From Epiperipatus broadwayi (lineage: Eukaryota; Onychophora; Udeonychophora; Euonychophora; Peripatidae): DNA of 64,000 nt. The stretch is taken from assembly GCA_028023455.1 (NCBI GenBank), contig JAQFVV010000515.1:310001-374000 (forward strand), in the 5' to 3' direction. The notes below the pieces were generated by a model. The model was not told the DNA's origin. It made no database searches and saw only the letters and a program-made list of their open reading frames with translations. Each line of letters begins with the position of its first letter. Position 1 is the stretch's first letter. This document shows positions 36,461-50,327 of this stretch, piece after piece. The position numbers and the translations under genes were made by a program.

Positions 36461-38164
36461 ACTTTTCAAATTAATTCAACTAATCAAAACAGAATTCAAC
36501 TAATAAAACATAATCAAAACACAACATATTTAAAGCTAAACACAGACTAAGAATAAGCAAAAGCAGAATGGAATAATAGCAAAAGCATAAGATAAGCATA
36601 AGCATAGCATAGCCTCCAATTCTTAGCACAACAACAATAGCAATTAATAAAATTGGCCCTATATATACCAAGAGAGCTTACTACTATGCGGCGATCACTG
36701 TAGAGCCAAAATTAGATACAAAATAACAGCTGCCAACTTATCTGAATATCTGAAAACAGGGATTTTATAATTAGTTTTGCTTTTAAGATATTCGTATTAG
36801 AACTTTTAATTTTAACAATGTTTTAATTAAAAATACCTGAGTGGACACTTGTTGTTTATCCGATGGCAAAATATTTAAACCACTAATTAATAAATTTTAC
36901 AAAATTTAACTAATTAAGCCTATTGTTATCTTTCCAACCCTCATTTACTTTTTACATAAAATTTGTGGCGTGATTTTTTATAAATCTAAAAAAAAAAAAA
37001 AAAATTATTTTACTTGTAAATTGTAAATGTTTAAATCTATTTATGGTTAAATATTATTTTACTAAATGAAAACAAATATTACGACTAATATTTCTAAAAT
37101 CAATAGGTTTAAACAAAAATGACTTTAAATAACGACTTATTTAAGTTTTCAAATGTATTATCGCAATCTGTGTGTAAATTTACTTACATAACCTACATTT
37201 TAAAATGAATATGTATTCATGCACATACAATTTATAAATTACTAATGTTAGAGCTTTAAAATTATATATATCACGAGCATTAATACATTCGTGATCTAAT
37301 TTAGGCGGGATTTCGGCATATAAGTGGCAGTACAGACACACTACGATAAATTGGGGTTTAAAGTAGGATATGAGGGCAGGAAAAAAGTGAGAGAAGATGA
37401 AACTAAGATTTGTAAAGCAAATCTTACTGTTTCAATATATATTATTGAAGATGTATGTAGTATGTATATGTTTGCCAATGGCCGAGTAGGCTTTAAGTAA
37501 AATTTTATAACTGCCCACCGATTCCACATTAATAGTGATTTATAAAGCAGAGAAGTAACTTTGCTTTATAAAATTTATGAAGCAGAGTTACAGCAAGCTA
37601 AAGCATATAATAATAATTACTTACCAAATATTTTATGTTGGACTTTCGCTAAGTTTGGCAGAATAAATCTTTATAAAACAATTTATCTTTTTATTTATAC
37701 TTTGTATACATAGAAGCATGAAGTCTGATGAAATTACATTTAATTAAATTATTAATGAGATCCTTGAGGCTGATGGTGCGAAACTAAATACTGGATATCT
37801 GGCTCAATTTTTGTAAGGAACAAACAAGTCTCCTTTTCAGAAATATTGCTTCAGTACAGGACAAAACCTTTACTGCCTACCATGAAGGCTGGAACACCCA
37901 CTAGTCATCGGGAAATATCAGGTTGACTACCACTGGCCACAAATAAAATTCCCTTGTAGAAAGAATCTTCATCGGATCATTTTCATGTAACTAAAGGATA
38001 TGGATACAGAACTGTTATTCTTTAAAAATCCTAGGTAAAAAAAAGAAAAGGCTCTAATAACTTGTATATTGTCCCATAACTAAAAGATAAAGATGTAGTC
38101 TAGTTATTTTTTAAAAATGCAACGTAAAAAAAGAAAAAGCTCTTATTAATTTATTGTAATTTTC

Positions 38165-38445
38165 TTTAATAATTTGTATTTAGCATGTGTGCTTGTGCGG
38201 CACAACTGTTCCCAAAAGCTATAAAGTGTTAATATAAAATGGATAACTAAAAACAAATGAGCTAAGCGCTTTCAAAGGATCTTGCCTTCATAATCATAGC
38301 TTGCTACTATGTTTAATGATATGCAAATATGCTCTATTTTATATTAACACTTTATAGCTTTTGGGAACAGTTGTGCCGCACGCACACGTGCTAGAATATA
38401 TATATTTCCCAAAAGTAAAAAATTATTTGATTTAATAATTTGTAT
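38165..38445 (+). mobile_element. Hairpin insertion 4 with 15-bp flanking direct repeats
   Basis: Arms of about 58 bp (38,181-38,240 and 38,336-38,393), including TGCGGCACAACTGTTCCC and its complement, enclose a 95-bp loop. TTTAATAATTTGTAT occurs exactly at 38,165-38,179 and 38,431-38,445. A 37-nt tail separates the right arm from the right repeat. The stem and tail differ from those of hairpins 1-3, but the architecture is the same. Confidence 0.7.
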
Positions 38446-39039
38446 ATTGCCTTAAATTGAAACAATTTTCTATTGTAAATTGATATCTATGTACTTCGTA
38501 AATCTGCTTTGTATCTCAAATCAAATTCTGTTACTATGTCCTTCATGACAGTACTCCTGTAATTTAATTTTATATTGTCAATGTTATTAAGTGAAAAGAA
38601 ATAGCCCATATGGAGAAAGCAATGCTACTAATCTTTTATTTCATTTAGATTATAAGTTATAGTTTGTAAATAATCAATTATGTATTATCATTATATCCCT
38701 AATGTCTTTTTCTTGTTGCTTATTAAATGTTAATTATTATTCAAATAGTATTTTGTCTATATGTTAATTATCACTATGCAATTATATAATTTCTAAATTT
38801 CCTATTCTGACTATTAAATTTAGTGAAGTCTAGGAATGTGACAAGAAGAAAGGTATATTGAACATTCATTTTTTAAAATTGAATTATGAATTTCTCTATA
38901 TAATTATTTTCATTCCTATAAAAAAATAAAACTATTTGATGAGCAGAGGCAATAATTATTGTTGTGTACATGGCAACATGGTAATTTAGTCATGACTAGG
39001 TATTTCTCCATACCTCTCTCTTTATAATGGGTACATGTA

Positions 39040-39110
39040 AGATTCTTTGGTGTAATGGTAATTTAAAAACTTGTTATGTCCACAATCTGAATTTGAATTC
39101 CAGCCAAATA
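39040..39110 (+). repeat. tRNA-like SINE head
   Basis: TTTGGTGTAATGGTAA matches a pol III A box and CTGAATTTGAATTCC a B box, about 35 bp apart as in a tRNA. The acceptor stem and anticodon arm do not close. The sequence runs on into a non-tRNA body, which is the layout of a tRNA-derived SINE. Confidence 0.5.
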
Positions 39111-39846
39111 AGGCTTAGAAATTTTTTTAGATGGTAGTCTGACTTAGGAACTTTGTTTCAAGTATCTGACTCACATCCAACTCAACTAACTATTCAATAT
39201 TGTTCAATAAACAAATTATCATTATCTGGCAATTGGCAAAACCATCACCTTCATAGTTTATCTATGGTGGGTTGTTGGAGAGGTCTGTGAGCAGTACTTT
39301 TATAAGAATTTTTATTAAGCCTGTAAATAAATTATAACTTATTAAATATTTAACAATGATAATAAAAATCCATTTACAGAACCATGTCCGAAAACGTTAT
39401 TGTGATAATCCAAAAGCTAGATTTCTAAAGAATCATTTAAATGAACCTACAAATAATGCATTGATATAAGAAAGAAGTTTATTTACATGATTTTTGGGGA
39501 AGATAAGCTTGTGAATTGTCATAGTAACTTTTCAGACTGAGTTGTTTCATGAATAGGCTGTATCTTTATGTATATATAATTCATTAATAATTTTTATAAA
39601 TTAAATATTTGTGGTCTTGTTCTTATAAACAAAGCAAAATAAAATTTAATGAGCTAATATAGTGTTGGTCTGTCTACTTATTTGTTGGAGTTACATAATA
39701 CTTACCATAAAGTGGAAGAAAAACTAATAAAAAATAAAATGTTCACATTTATTATTGAGTTTATAGCTACAAGAATATATTAACTCTCTATTTAATTTAC
39801 AGCTCAGTATTCATATGGAACACCTTCACTCTTTCATTTCAAGACT

Positions 39847-40018
39847 TTAGATTGGCCTATATAAGTAAATTTAGATTCAAAGATAAGACGACTGCTCTTT
39901 TCAATGTCTCTAACTAGCTTGGGTTTTGGTTTGAGAGTATCCTTCGTACTCAATAAAGCAACATTGAGATATTAAAACAACATTATAACACATATATAGG
40001 ATGTAATTCTTTCTGATT
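39847..40018 (+). repeat. Copy of the repeat that hosts the hAT element
   Basis: This block, from TTTAGATTGGCCTATAT to TGTAATTCTTTCTG, is a diverged match to 58,545-58,695. It shows what part of the 58.5-kb flank looks like as an independent insertion. Confidence 0.6.
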
Positions 40019-40027
40019 ATAGAATAT

Positions 40028-40520
40028 ATTGAATAAATTTACCTAAACAATATCATTTATTTGAGAAAAAAATACATTGATGACAAATATGCAGAAATGA
40101 AAATCCATAAGAAATGTCCACATTTATTTTTAAATTTAAGATGCTCGCATTCTTGAATTTACTGTTACAAGTGTATATTAAATTAAATAACGAAAATAAT
40201 ATATTTTAAATAAAAAGTGAATTAAATAAAAAAACAAAAGGTAGTCCGTGTATAAAACATATATGAAATAAAAATTAGCAATATTTAATATACTCTCAAT
40301 ATAAATTTAATAACAGATGTGGACATTTGTTCTAGATTTGCATTTCTGTGTACATTTTTATTTGTCATCATTGTATTTTTTGTTAAATTTTTATTGTTTT
40401 GTTAAGTAAATTATTTTTATTGCAAAATATATTATTTTCCTGATTTTATTTGATATATTCATGTAGTCATGAATTCAAGAATAAATGTGGTCATTTTATT
40501 TTTTTCTGTTAATTTTTCTT
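40028..40520. repeat. Complex foldback repeat
   Basis: A left arm (about 40,028-40,120) and right arm (about 40,318-40,430) are inverted copies, with ACATTGATGACAAATA and ATTTGTCATCATTGTAT as key words. The sequence beyond the right arm, around 40,430-40,500 (AATTCAAGAATAAATGTGG), also matches the inside of the left arm inverted. The unit therefore contains at least three related segments. Confidence 0.6.
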
Positions 40521-40559
40521 TAGTTTGACATATGCATTATATAAATCAATATAAATTGG

Positions 40560-43500
40560 TAGATTATATATTACAATAGCACTAAATTATTAATTTTCAG
40601 ACTATTTACAATATTTTTTTTTTTTGTCCATTATGTGTTTGTAAATTGAATTAGATTTTCAACATTTTAGAAATTGTTGTATTATGCATGCCTACACTAT
40701 ATAAATATGTACTGCTTAAAATAACCCGTTAGTATATAGCTGACTTCCATATTTCCTTAAGATATTTTTTATTCAAGTTATCCAAATTACTTGCATCTAA
40801 TAAAAAAATGACTATCAGAAAATGGCAGAGCAACACCCCTAAAGGTCAAATTGAACAAAGCCTAATTTGAAAAATGTCAACTCAGACAAATCAAAATTTT
40901 CATCATGAATACGATTCTAAATATTAATTTTTTTAAAGAAAAATGGAATACGTATTAAATAAATTTCTTTATTGGATTAATTTTGCAAAAATTTTAACCA
41001 AAAGTACCTCTCTCAGTTTGAAGATAATAGGTTTTTTTTTTAATGGCAACTAAAAACATCTGATAATTAATTCATTGAAGCATTGAAAATAAATTGATTT
41101 TAAAGCAAGCAGACATATTAAAAATTCTTTTAATGTACATAATTTTAAAAATAGATATTACATAATTCTTTTCTAATGTCAATTAAAATAAAACATTTAA
41201 AAAAATAGTTAATTTTTTTAGATTAATAGAATCCTCTCTCCCCCAAAAGTTTTAATATTACACTATATTTATGACTAAATTATAATTTGCACAAACTAGT
41301 ATTACCAATTCGAATTTATAAAATCATGTACTCTACTTATTGTTTAAATATTGTTTTTGCAAAAGTGGAATCTTTATTCAATGTCTGTGATATGGAGTAA
41401 AAAAAAAAAAAATCTTTTCTTAATTTATGATTTTAATTGGATTAAATGTCTATAAATCCACTGGACAAAGAAACAAACAAACACAAAAAAATAATAATGG
41501 GAATAATTTTTAGGAACATAAGCTTATATACACGAGCAGCGTGAGATAGCTATTGAGAGGAAGTTCTCAAGCAAGTATATATAAAAAAGTTAAGATATAT
41601 TTAAACTTTAATGGAATTAAAGTCTATAAAAAAGTAAGTCAAATGATTTGTCATTTAGAAGACCTTAGATATTTGAGCATTGGATTTAAAGTCTATATTT
41701 GGGTTTCAAAGAAGTGTAACAATGACTAATCTAATAAAGAATAAATTAAAATGCCCTGTGATTTCATGCATTGGTAGAGTGGTGGATTCTGGACATCAAA
41801 GTCTATGGAATATGGCCCACCTCTTACTTTCAGTGCTCAAACTTCTTAAGCAGTAAACTCTTCGATTATTTATTTATTTATTAATTTAAAGTCATTTCTG
41901 TATTTATTGAAATGATTATTGTTTGAGATAAAAATCTGTTGAAAAATATGGCAATTAAGTTTATTTATTTAACTTACATAAATACATAGCAAAAATATAC
42001 GACTAATTTGTAAAGATAAAAGTAGCTGAGCCTGACAAAATTGGTTATTGTTGAAATGCATATTAGGAGACAATTACATTTTTTTTTTCAGTGTCTGCAA
42101 ACATGTTGGAAGTAAATTTAATGGCGGATATAATTTCTAGAGATGTGAACAATGAAATAATAATTAATCTTTCATGCTTGGAGTTGTATTTTTTTGTTTG
42201 AAAATTGAGCAGATTAATTAAATTACAGTAGTTATTTCTATAATGCTACTTAATACGAGAAAATGCATCATTATAATTTCAAATTTACAATGCCTGTGAA
42301 CTATAAGTAAATAAATATTTTAATAGCAGAGGTATTGTATAGAATAATTAATGTGTGTGTTAATTAATATATTTTCTTTTATATTGTAGAAATACCCATA
42401 ATAGCCTAATTACTTCGGTCAATATTTTTAATAATAATAATAATCTGTGCTTATGGAAAGACTTTCACATTTCTTTGTCTAAATTTAGAAAGAATGTCTT
42501 TGTTTTGCCATCTCATAAACACAAATACAAACAGATTTTTTATACATATGCAGCAGTTGTATGTAGTCTGTAAATTATGTGTTCAATAATTAAAGAGTGA
42601 ACTAATATTTTAAGTTTTAATTTTTTGTTGTTTGTTTTTTTTTAAAAAAAAAAATTATTTAATTTTTTGATAATTCGAATTATACTTTATCAATAAGCAT
42701 TTGTAGATAATTGCTATCTTTAAAAAACTTCATTATTAACCACTAATATTCATTTTTAAAGATAAAAATTATGTTTTTTAACACTGATAACATTTTATAT
42801 TGAAGATTAAATATATTTTAATTTTTATTAATGCATGATCAGTTGTTAGATTTACATCAAACAATTTTTCTTCATTGGTGCTGTTTTCTAAATTTCTCAA
42901 ATGTAAATAGTTAAATTCCTTTTTTTTAAATATGCGGCTGCAGACATTGGAAAAGTGTAAATGATTCTCAAGTTACATTTCATCACGAACTATGTCTGAA
43001 TGTTTATTTTTAAATGGTATTAGGAAAACTTCATGCAAATCATTAATATAATGACATACTAATTCTTAAATATTTTTACTTAGCATAACAGAAAAACATT
43101 CAAATCAGAAGAGATATTTTAAATTTTTTGTTATATTTTTATAAAATTAATGTAATAAGATAATAGTTTAAAGTTGTTTGTTTTGTTGTTTTTTTTAAAA
43201 AAATAAAGATAAAACAGAATTATAATCCTTATAGAAATTTTGTTCTCCCAAGTTAACATTTTTAAACTAGCTTTTTTTCTGCATGATTTTTAAGGATATT
43301 CTTCTTTCACATTCTGGCAGTCAATCTGTTACTGTTTTTTTTTGTTCTTGAGAAGTTTCCATTTAATATTATGACAAGATGTTCGAACCACTTGCCATTG
43401 TATGATAATTTTTTACAAGTTATCAAATTCACTTTTAGGAAGGAATGCTAGTAAAATTTATTCCTAATGATGCTATTGCCCTATTTTTTTTTTTTTACAT

Positions 43501-45340
43501 AATAGTCTGTGACCTAACTAAAAAAGATGGTTCTGTTCCAAAAAGTTAACAACTGATTGGTAATAGTTAAATGTCTGTAACTGTAAATTAATCATTAATC
43601 TAATAGTTTACTTTAGTGCCTCAGACAGTATAGATTTGAGTTGCAGTCTTGGTTTTCTGTTCTAATACAAATACAATTGTGTATTGCTATTTATTATAAC
43701 TCAAAAGTTTAAGTTGCAATCAGATAGCAAAAGATGATTGGTTGAGATTAATTGCATCTTAGTGCGTTTACGATTGTTTGCACACTTATGACAATAAATT
43801 AAAGTGAATACCTGTTTTATCTCCACATAAATAAATGTTAATACTATTCCAGAATTTAATAATATGAAAAAATTTTTTCAGAATATTCTTGTTGATGTAT
43901 GATAATAATCTTATTATACTCTTAAACACACATTCTGATTTAGTATTTTAAATAAAGCTAGCAATTTAATTCATTATCATTTCTAACTTAAATATAATAT
44001 TTAACAAATTGTTTATCTCAGAGTTATTAAATAAATCAATGTTAATCATTTAAATAAAATAATAAAATGTATAGATGTAAAGTTTATCAAGTTATTTTAG
44101 GGATGATGAATGTAAAATGGATTTTTATTGCACATCACGTTACCTTACTAATTTGTATTTCAGATAGCAATAGTAATAATAAGTGGTTTATGTAAATTTA
44201 ATAATGAATATGTAATTCAATAGCTTGAAAGTATGACCTTTTATTTCAAAATTATGTGAAAATGATGATTTCATTAATGGCACACACATGTATGAAATAT
44301 AACAATTGCTTTATTATAAATAACATGTATGAAACAAAATATCAAAAATTATGAGCAAACAATAATAAATGTAATTTAATAACAAATAAATACTATTCAT
44401 TGTTCTCCATGAATCAGCTAATCTTGAATTATGACTGTGTATAATTCTAAAGTGTTGCGAAGACAGAGTACTTTATTGGAAAGGGTTGAACAATATTAAA
44501 TCAAAACCTAATTTTACATACAAAAAGATAATAGTTTTATAATGTCCTTAATGACTTGGTAATGATAATCAATAGATTATCAACCTCATTCTATAAAAGC
44601 TGGCTAGTTCTTTTATTCTTTTGGAATAAGTAAAATTATTTTACTTAGCTCTCCTAAATGATATTCAGAATACATAACTTTATTTATTGTACATTCATAT
44701 CTTTTACTAGAAAGTCTTGTTATGCTTCATGTGTTATTCAATTTAAATAATTAGTTAGGAGTATACCTCTACTAACAAATACAATTTATTTTATTTATAC
44801 CACAAGAATGCCTTATTGCATAGTATAGCGTTTCAAAACTAATACAAATATCATAGGCGCTATGCACATAAATATTCTTTAGTGATTTAATTAACTACTT
44901 AAGGATGATTAACTTTCTATGGTTCTGAGGTTGGGTTTAAAGACTAATAAAACATGATAAATTAAATGTAAATGGGTTTATTTAAGTTTAAAAATTAGTT
45001 TAACTAAATGCAACCTGACTCCAATATAAAATGTAAATCACATATATTACACCATATCCAATATCATTAATAAAATATATAAAATTGCTACTTATACCTT
45101 CATATCTGAGCATTATCTTGAGGACTTTATTATTTTATTTATTATACTAATAATAATTACAACTAATTAAATAGACAATTATAACAAAAGTTTATTTAAA
45201 ATCATCCATCGATTCATAATTCTATTTCCTTCATTATGGACGTTTGAAAATTATTCTGTGGAAATATTTATACTTTGCAGAATATTTCAATATTTTAAAA
45301 TTCACTGGCAAAACATTAATAAAAGCATTAAATATTAAAT
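40560..45340. other. AT-rich intronic DNA, nothing recognised
   Basis: Only poly(A)/poly(T) tracts and short AT-rich frames are present. A weak tRNA-like word near 41,765 (TTGGTAGAGTGGTGGATT) lacks a B box. Confidence 0.5.
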
Positions 45341-45349
45341 TACAAGCAT

Positions 45350-45480
45350 AAGGATAGCTCAGTTGGTTAGAGTGTTGCTTTAAAATTCAATACTCAAGAA
45401 TCTAAGGGTCCAGGTTCGAATCCCCTCAGGCCAGCAACACCTGGAGAAGAGGGGAGAATAATACCTCTCGAAACATTGTT
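45350..45480 (+). repeat. tRNA-derived SINE
   Basis: GGATAGCTCAGTTGGTTAGAG is a canonical pol III A box/D arm and CCAGGTTCGAATCCCC a canonical B box/T loop. The anticodon region between them is too long and unpaired, the T stem has mismatches and no acceptor stem closes. This is therefore a SINE head and not a working tRNA gene. A GAGGGGAGAATA word after it also occurs near 22,300. Confidence 0.65.
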
Positions 45481-47509
45481 CATATACTAACCTGTTTGAT
45501 GTGCTATTACTAACAGTTGAATGTATTTTGAATATTTAAATAAAAGTTAATTTTATCTAAAGACATTCAATACTCATATTAGATGATGGAAATAGTCCAA
45601 TATAAAAATACAACTAAAATACCATCATCACAAACCTTCAGGAAAACACAAATCAATTCCTTTAGAGGGTCTAATCCTTATATGACTATTTGATAAAAAT
45701 GCATTAAGCACATTTGGTATTCCGATTCTGATCGTATATATACATTAGCACACTAATCCATTTTAGAATGTCTGCTGATCACTTTGACATTTATCATATT
45801 TTTATATTGTGGCATTTATAATCCCAAATCCATTCTTAAAGCACTGACATTGAATTGTAATTTTTTATACAAAAAGAGAGAGCAGTTTAATACATTTGAG
45901 AACACTTGCAGATTTATATCTATTGGGTGGTGTATATCACATATTTTAATAGCAGTACATTATTAAGCCTTTGGTTTACAAACACTTAATCCATTTTGAT
46001 ATATAGTTCAGGTTGTTTTAATACTTAATAAGACCTAGAAAATAAATTATAATCCCTAAACGAATTAACTTTGTTCATTTTCACTAATAATCAAGCATTT
46101 TCTTCAAAAGCTGCAAAATATGTACGATTTTATACATGGACTAAAGTTTTATCTTTCATTAATCCATGACAAGGTAATCCATAGTTTTGAAACAAGTTAT
46201 TTCACAATTATTTGGAAAGAGACAAGTGACTTGATTGAAGTTATATTAAAAATCCCATAGGTAATTTTACAAAGTTTTAATTAATAGTTGAAAGTAACAA
46301 ATTAGATTTTCTTGAAAATAGTAATTAATGATAATCCCTGTTGGTTTGTTTACCATTTCAGTTTAAGGAGACGAAAACATTTTACCACATAGGCAAAATG
46401 CCTAGAATGAGTTGGTCTATTCTATTATTCTGGAGGTGACATTATAAAAATGGTTATTTTAAAATTTTAATTTGACTCAGTTTTTAATGCACTATAATTT
46501 TACAAAGACTGACTGGATTTTCCCAAGCATTCCTATTTATAGTCTTTGATCACCTCAATATGCGTTTCAATTTTTCTAGGAAAAATTTGAAAACTCATGA
46601 GTAAAATTGTCTAGCTTTATTTTAAGTGCTATAATCTTTCAGACACTGGACAAAATGAAGGAAAAGAAAGAAAAAAAAAATCAAATTTTTAAATTATTTC
46701 ATTTGATCTGACTCAAAATAAATTTTGTAATAATTTATTTAACAAATAAATAACTTGTATATTCACTTTAAAGTTAGATATTTATTTTTATTAAATTAAT
46801 TTAAAATACCTTTTAATTGAATTATGGGAACACCAATTAAAATTCATTTAATTTACTCGTTTTACATTTATAAATTGATCAAGTCCAAACATTAAATCAC
46901 ATGCATGCACACATTTTAAATGAACTGTTAGCTCTAGTATTTTAACTAAATATAATCTTAATTGTAATTATTGTAATATAGTTATTGAAAGGACCTGTTT
47001 TAAAGTATTTTGTATGTTTAATTTATTTGTTCTATTCTGTAAATTTTTCTAAATATTCATTTTGTGTATGTGTGTCTTTCTATACATAAAATTCAATTGC
47101 ACTTTTCAAAAAAAAAAAAAAAAAATACAGGTGTACAAATTTTATATATGCATTGATTAATAAAATCTGCTTAGAAGGCATTTTTAAATATTTTCTAAAA
47201 TTATATTTTCTTTTAGGCAGTAATATGAAAGACTTTTGAATTTAATTTTGAGAATATTACCTGCTGTTTGACCAATAATAGTGATGAATTTACTTTGCTT
47301 AACCAGAAAATAAAACCAATAAATTTTGTTACAATATTTGGCTACATTAATCAATTATGATAGTAAATATAAGATTATAATAAGATAGATAATAAAATGT
47401 ATAATGTTAAACAGAGTAATGTTTTTAAAAAATATTAATAGCCAAGCATGTTTTGGGTGCAATATACTGTAATCATGGCAAACAACTATTCCAAATATAT
47501 ATATTATAA

Positions 47510-49667
47510 TGATCGGGGTGAAAAAAGTCTTAACGTATCTACACTACAGGGCGCCATTAGGCATTTGAACCTAGAAAATTTATATACGTTAGTTTGAAAA
47601 AAAAAAAAATTTTTATTTTATTTTATATATTTTGATTCCGACCGTTAGCCCATTGTCACTAGCTCAGTGGAACAGCAGAGATTTATATTTTATAAATTCT
47701 TATCTAAGAATTTTTTTAAAAAAAAAAAATAAGCCACTGCCAGTAATTAACCCACAAACATTTATTTAAACATATATAAGATTTAAAATTATTTTAGTAT
47801 CAGTTTTACATTTTAAAATTTAACTTACATTTTTAACTTTGATTTTAGATTTTAATTTACATTTTAATTTTTATAAGTTCACACAGATGGATTTATAAAA
47901 GTTTGTTTTATAATGTTGAGTATAGATCGGTTACATGGATTACACGGTTAAAAACATTTCAAAATAAACATAAACGATCAAAATATAAAGTCATTGATGG
48001 AATTGCAGAGGGAAATTTATAAGAAACCCAATGGCATTCATCATAAGATGCCGCATTGACACCAATAACTTAAAAGACATCCGAATAAATACATTTTAGA
48101 TACTCACCATAAGGTATCATTATTTACCGAATGTCTATATATTTTGATCAAATATGAAAACCAAAAACATAATTAACCGATAACGAATCCATGCAAGCGT
48201 CTATACCCAACTTAAATTTAATGCATTTAGAGTGTCGAGTATGAATAGACTACATAGATTGCATTTGAAAAGAAAATATTTTATCCCTTATTTAACCTTA
48301 GGCCAAAAGTTCGCAGTTAAACCAACGTCAATCCATCTGATATATCGATGTATTCAATGTAATATGAATACGACAGCACAAATATAGGTTAAGAGAAGAA
48401 ATTGACTCTCGTCCAGATAGGAATACTACATCTATCTGACGAGAAGAGCAATAAAAAAAAACTCCATAGGAAGGGACAGCGTTCTCCATCTTATTATCCC
48501 TTCTATAGGCAAAACGGGAGTGTGCGGTGTATACTAGCGATTCTTCCCGTAGCGAACCTCGTACTACATCTACTAATTACACCAATATATCCAATCCATT
48601 GACCTAATTCAACTACGAAACGAATAACCTAAGATTACCCTCCCCTAATAAAACTTCACAAATCTATATAGCCATTCATGCCCGACTTAAATTTAACATT
48701 TATATAATTTATTTATATGTTTATTTTAATGAAAAACAGAAATCATAATAAAAACTTGAAGAACAAAAAAAATAAAAATAAATGGAAATGATTTTACAAA
48801 AGAAATACATCAAATAAAATTATAACTAATTTAGTCAGATAGGAAACTCTTCTATTTAAAATATTGAAAAGTTTAGCATTTAGAGTTCTTTTTGTTTAGA
48901 AATGTTCATTAATTATATATTTCTTACTGTTTTGAAAAATGTCCGTAGTCTCTGATTTCTTGTAATGGAAGGTGTTAATTCCCACGAAGTCATAAGGAGA
49001 TCGGTGTGCAGTTAACCGTTGGTCCTTTATGGTTGATGGTATTCTTCCGGGCCTTGATGTCCTGTGGTCCACAATATCGGAAAACGATGTTTCATTTTTT
49101 TTGAACAACTGAAGGAATTGAAAGTGCGTCTTTCAATCCCTTCTCCTCCAACCCTCTCCGACTTAACACATATCTGTCCTCTCTTAATAATAATTATTTT
49201 TTTATTTCCAAACCTTTCCTTTTAATTTTGCGGATTAACTCAACATTACGTCATGATGATGAAAACCCTTTCATTGAGGTCCGATTCCTAAGGGATTTCT
49301 TTTTATTTGCCATTAGTTTCTATTGTTTTCCTATCTGACCGTTGCTTATACATTTAAATGCCCAAGGGCTAGTTCACTTGGACTAATTAAAATAATCATT
49401 TCCATTTTTCAGTAACATTAATTAATTTTTTTATCTTTAAATCTTTTAAGTCTTTTTCTTGAAAATTTAGTTTTAAAACTTTTTCTTTTTTTTAATAAAG
49501 TTTTTTTTTTTAATTTCTCATCTGTGCGATTTTATATATATTAGAGTTTAGATGATTTTTTAATTTTCAATTTTTAATTCTTAAAAAAAGAAGTTTTTAT
49601 TTGCAAACTTTTATTTTTTCATGTTTAATAATAAAAACATAATGTAACGGCGTATGTGCCCGTTACA
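47510..49667 (-). mobile_element. 2.1-kb LTR-like element, copy A
   Basis: Read on the minus strand it begins TGTAACGGGCACATACGCCG at 49,667, forming a hairpin that ends GTTACA. It runs about 2.16 kb to near CCCGATCA at 47,510, so both ends obey the TG...CA rule of LTRs. It is homologous in inverse orientation to 60,642-62,766, including a shared GC-rich block (48,290-48,610 against 61,665-61,960). It has no coding frame. TGGCGCCCTGTAG, like a primer-binding site, lies near the far end at 47,539-47,556 in this copy but not clearly in the other. Copy number and class are unproven. Confidence 0.6.
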
Positions 49668-50235
49668 ATATATATATTTATTGATTAAAATTTCAGAAGG
49701 TCCTTAGTTGTTTACTATTCAATCTTTGATTTATAATGTTATTAGAATAACTATAATCCAAATCTCTTTAAAAATTTCTTCGCTTGCAAAGCAGCCATAT
49801 TGAATATTTAAAAAATTATGCTAAGCCACAAATTTTATCATAACTTTTAAGTTCTTATTAATAAAAAATGACATAATATATATTGTTTGAAAGATCAAAC
49901 ACCAAAGAATGTAATTGAGCTGAAAAAAATATAGTCATTGATATTCAAAGTAAAAAACAAAAAGTTAATATTTCTAATAATTATTTTCATATTTAATAAA
50001 TTTTAAATTATCATGCATATAACTTAAAATTATATTTTTGTTAGTAGGTTAGTTGGATTCATCATAAAATTTCTAAAAAAATAGTATATAATAACACTTA
50101 CCTAAGGTAATCAATCCATCACTTGAAAACTTCGTAGAATAAAGACATTACTACCTTTCGTTTTTCCTGCATAGCCCTTCAAAATGTATTTCCATATGGG
50201 AGTTTGCAATGAATATGTCATCTTAATAACATCCC

Positions 50236-50327
50236 TTATAACAAGTAGGCAGGATTGGTTTTAAGCCAATAAACATCACATAATCACAATATGTGTAGAG
50301 AGTTTTGCCTGTTTTTATAACAAATAG
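50236..50327 (-). mobile_element. Hairpin-less member of the hairpin family
   Basis: TTATAACAAGTAG (50,236-50,248) and TTATAACAAATAG (50,315-50,327) flank about 66 bp. On the minus strand this has the 5' end of hairpin 1 (GGCAAAACTCTC) joined directly to its tail (TGTGATTATGTGATGTTTA). The whole stem-loop is absent. Confidence 0.55.

Noticed and set aside
41760-41835. tRNA-like element
   Set aside because: An A-box-like word is present, but no B box lies at a suitable distance.
45350-45433. Functional tRNA gene
   Set aside because: A and B boxes are good but the anticodon arm and acceptor stem do not pair and the T stem has mismatches, so it was called a SINE head.
47539-47556. Retroviral-type primer-binding site (TGGCGCC...)
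   Set aside because: The match is seen only in copy A. Copy B reads differently at that place, and homology appears to continue past it, so it is not listed as a separate site.
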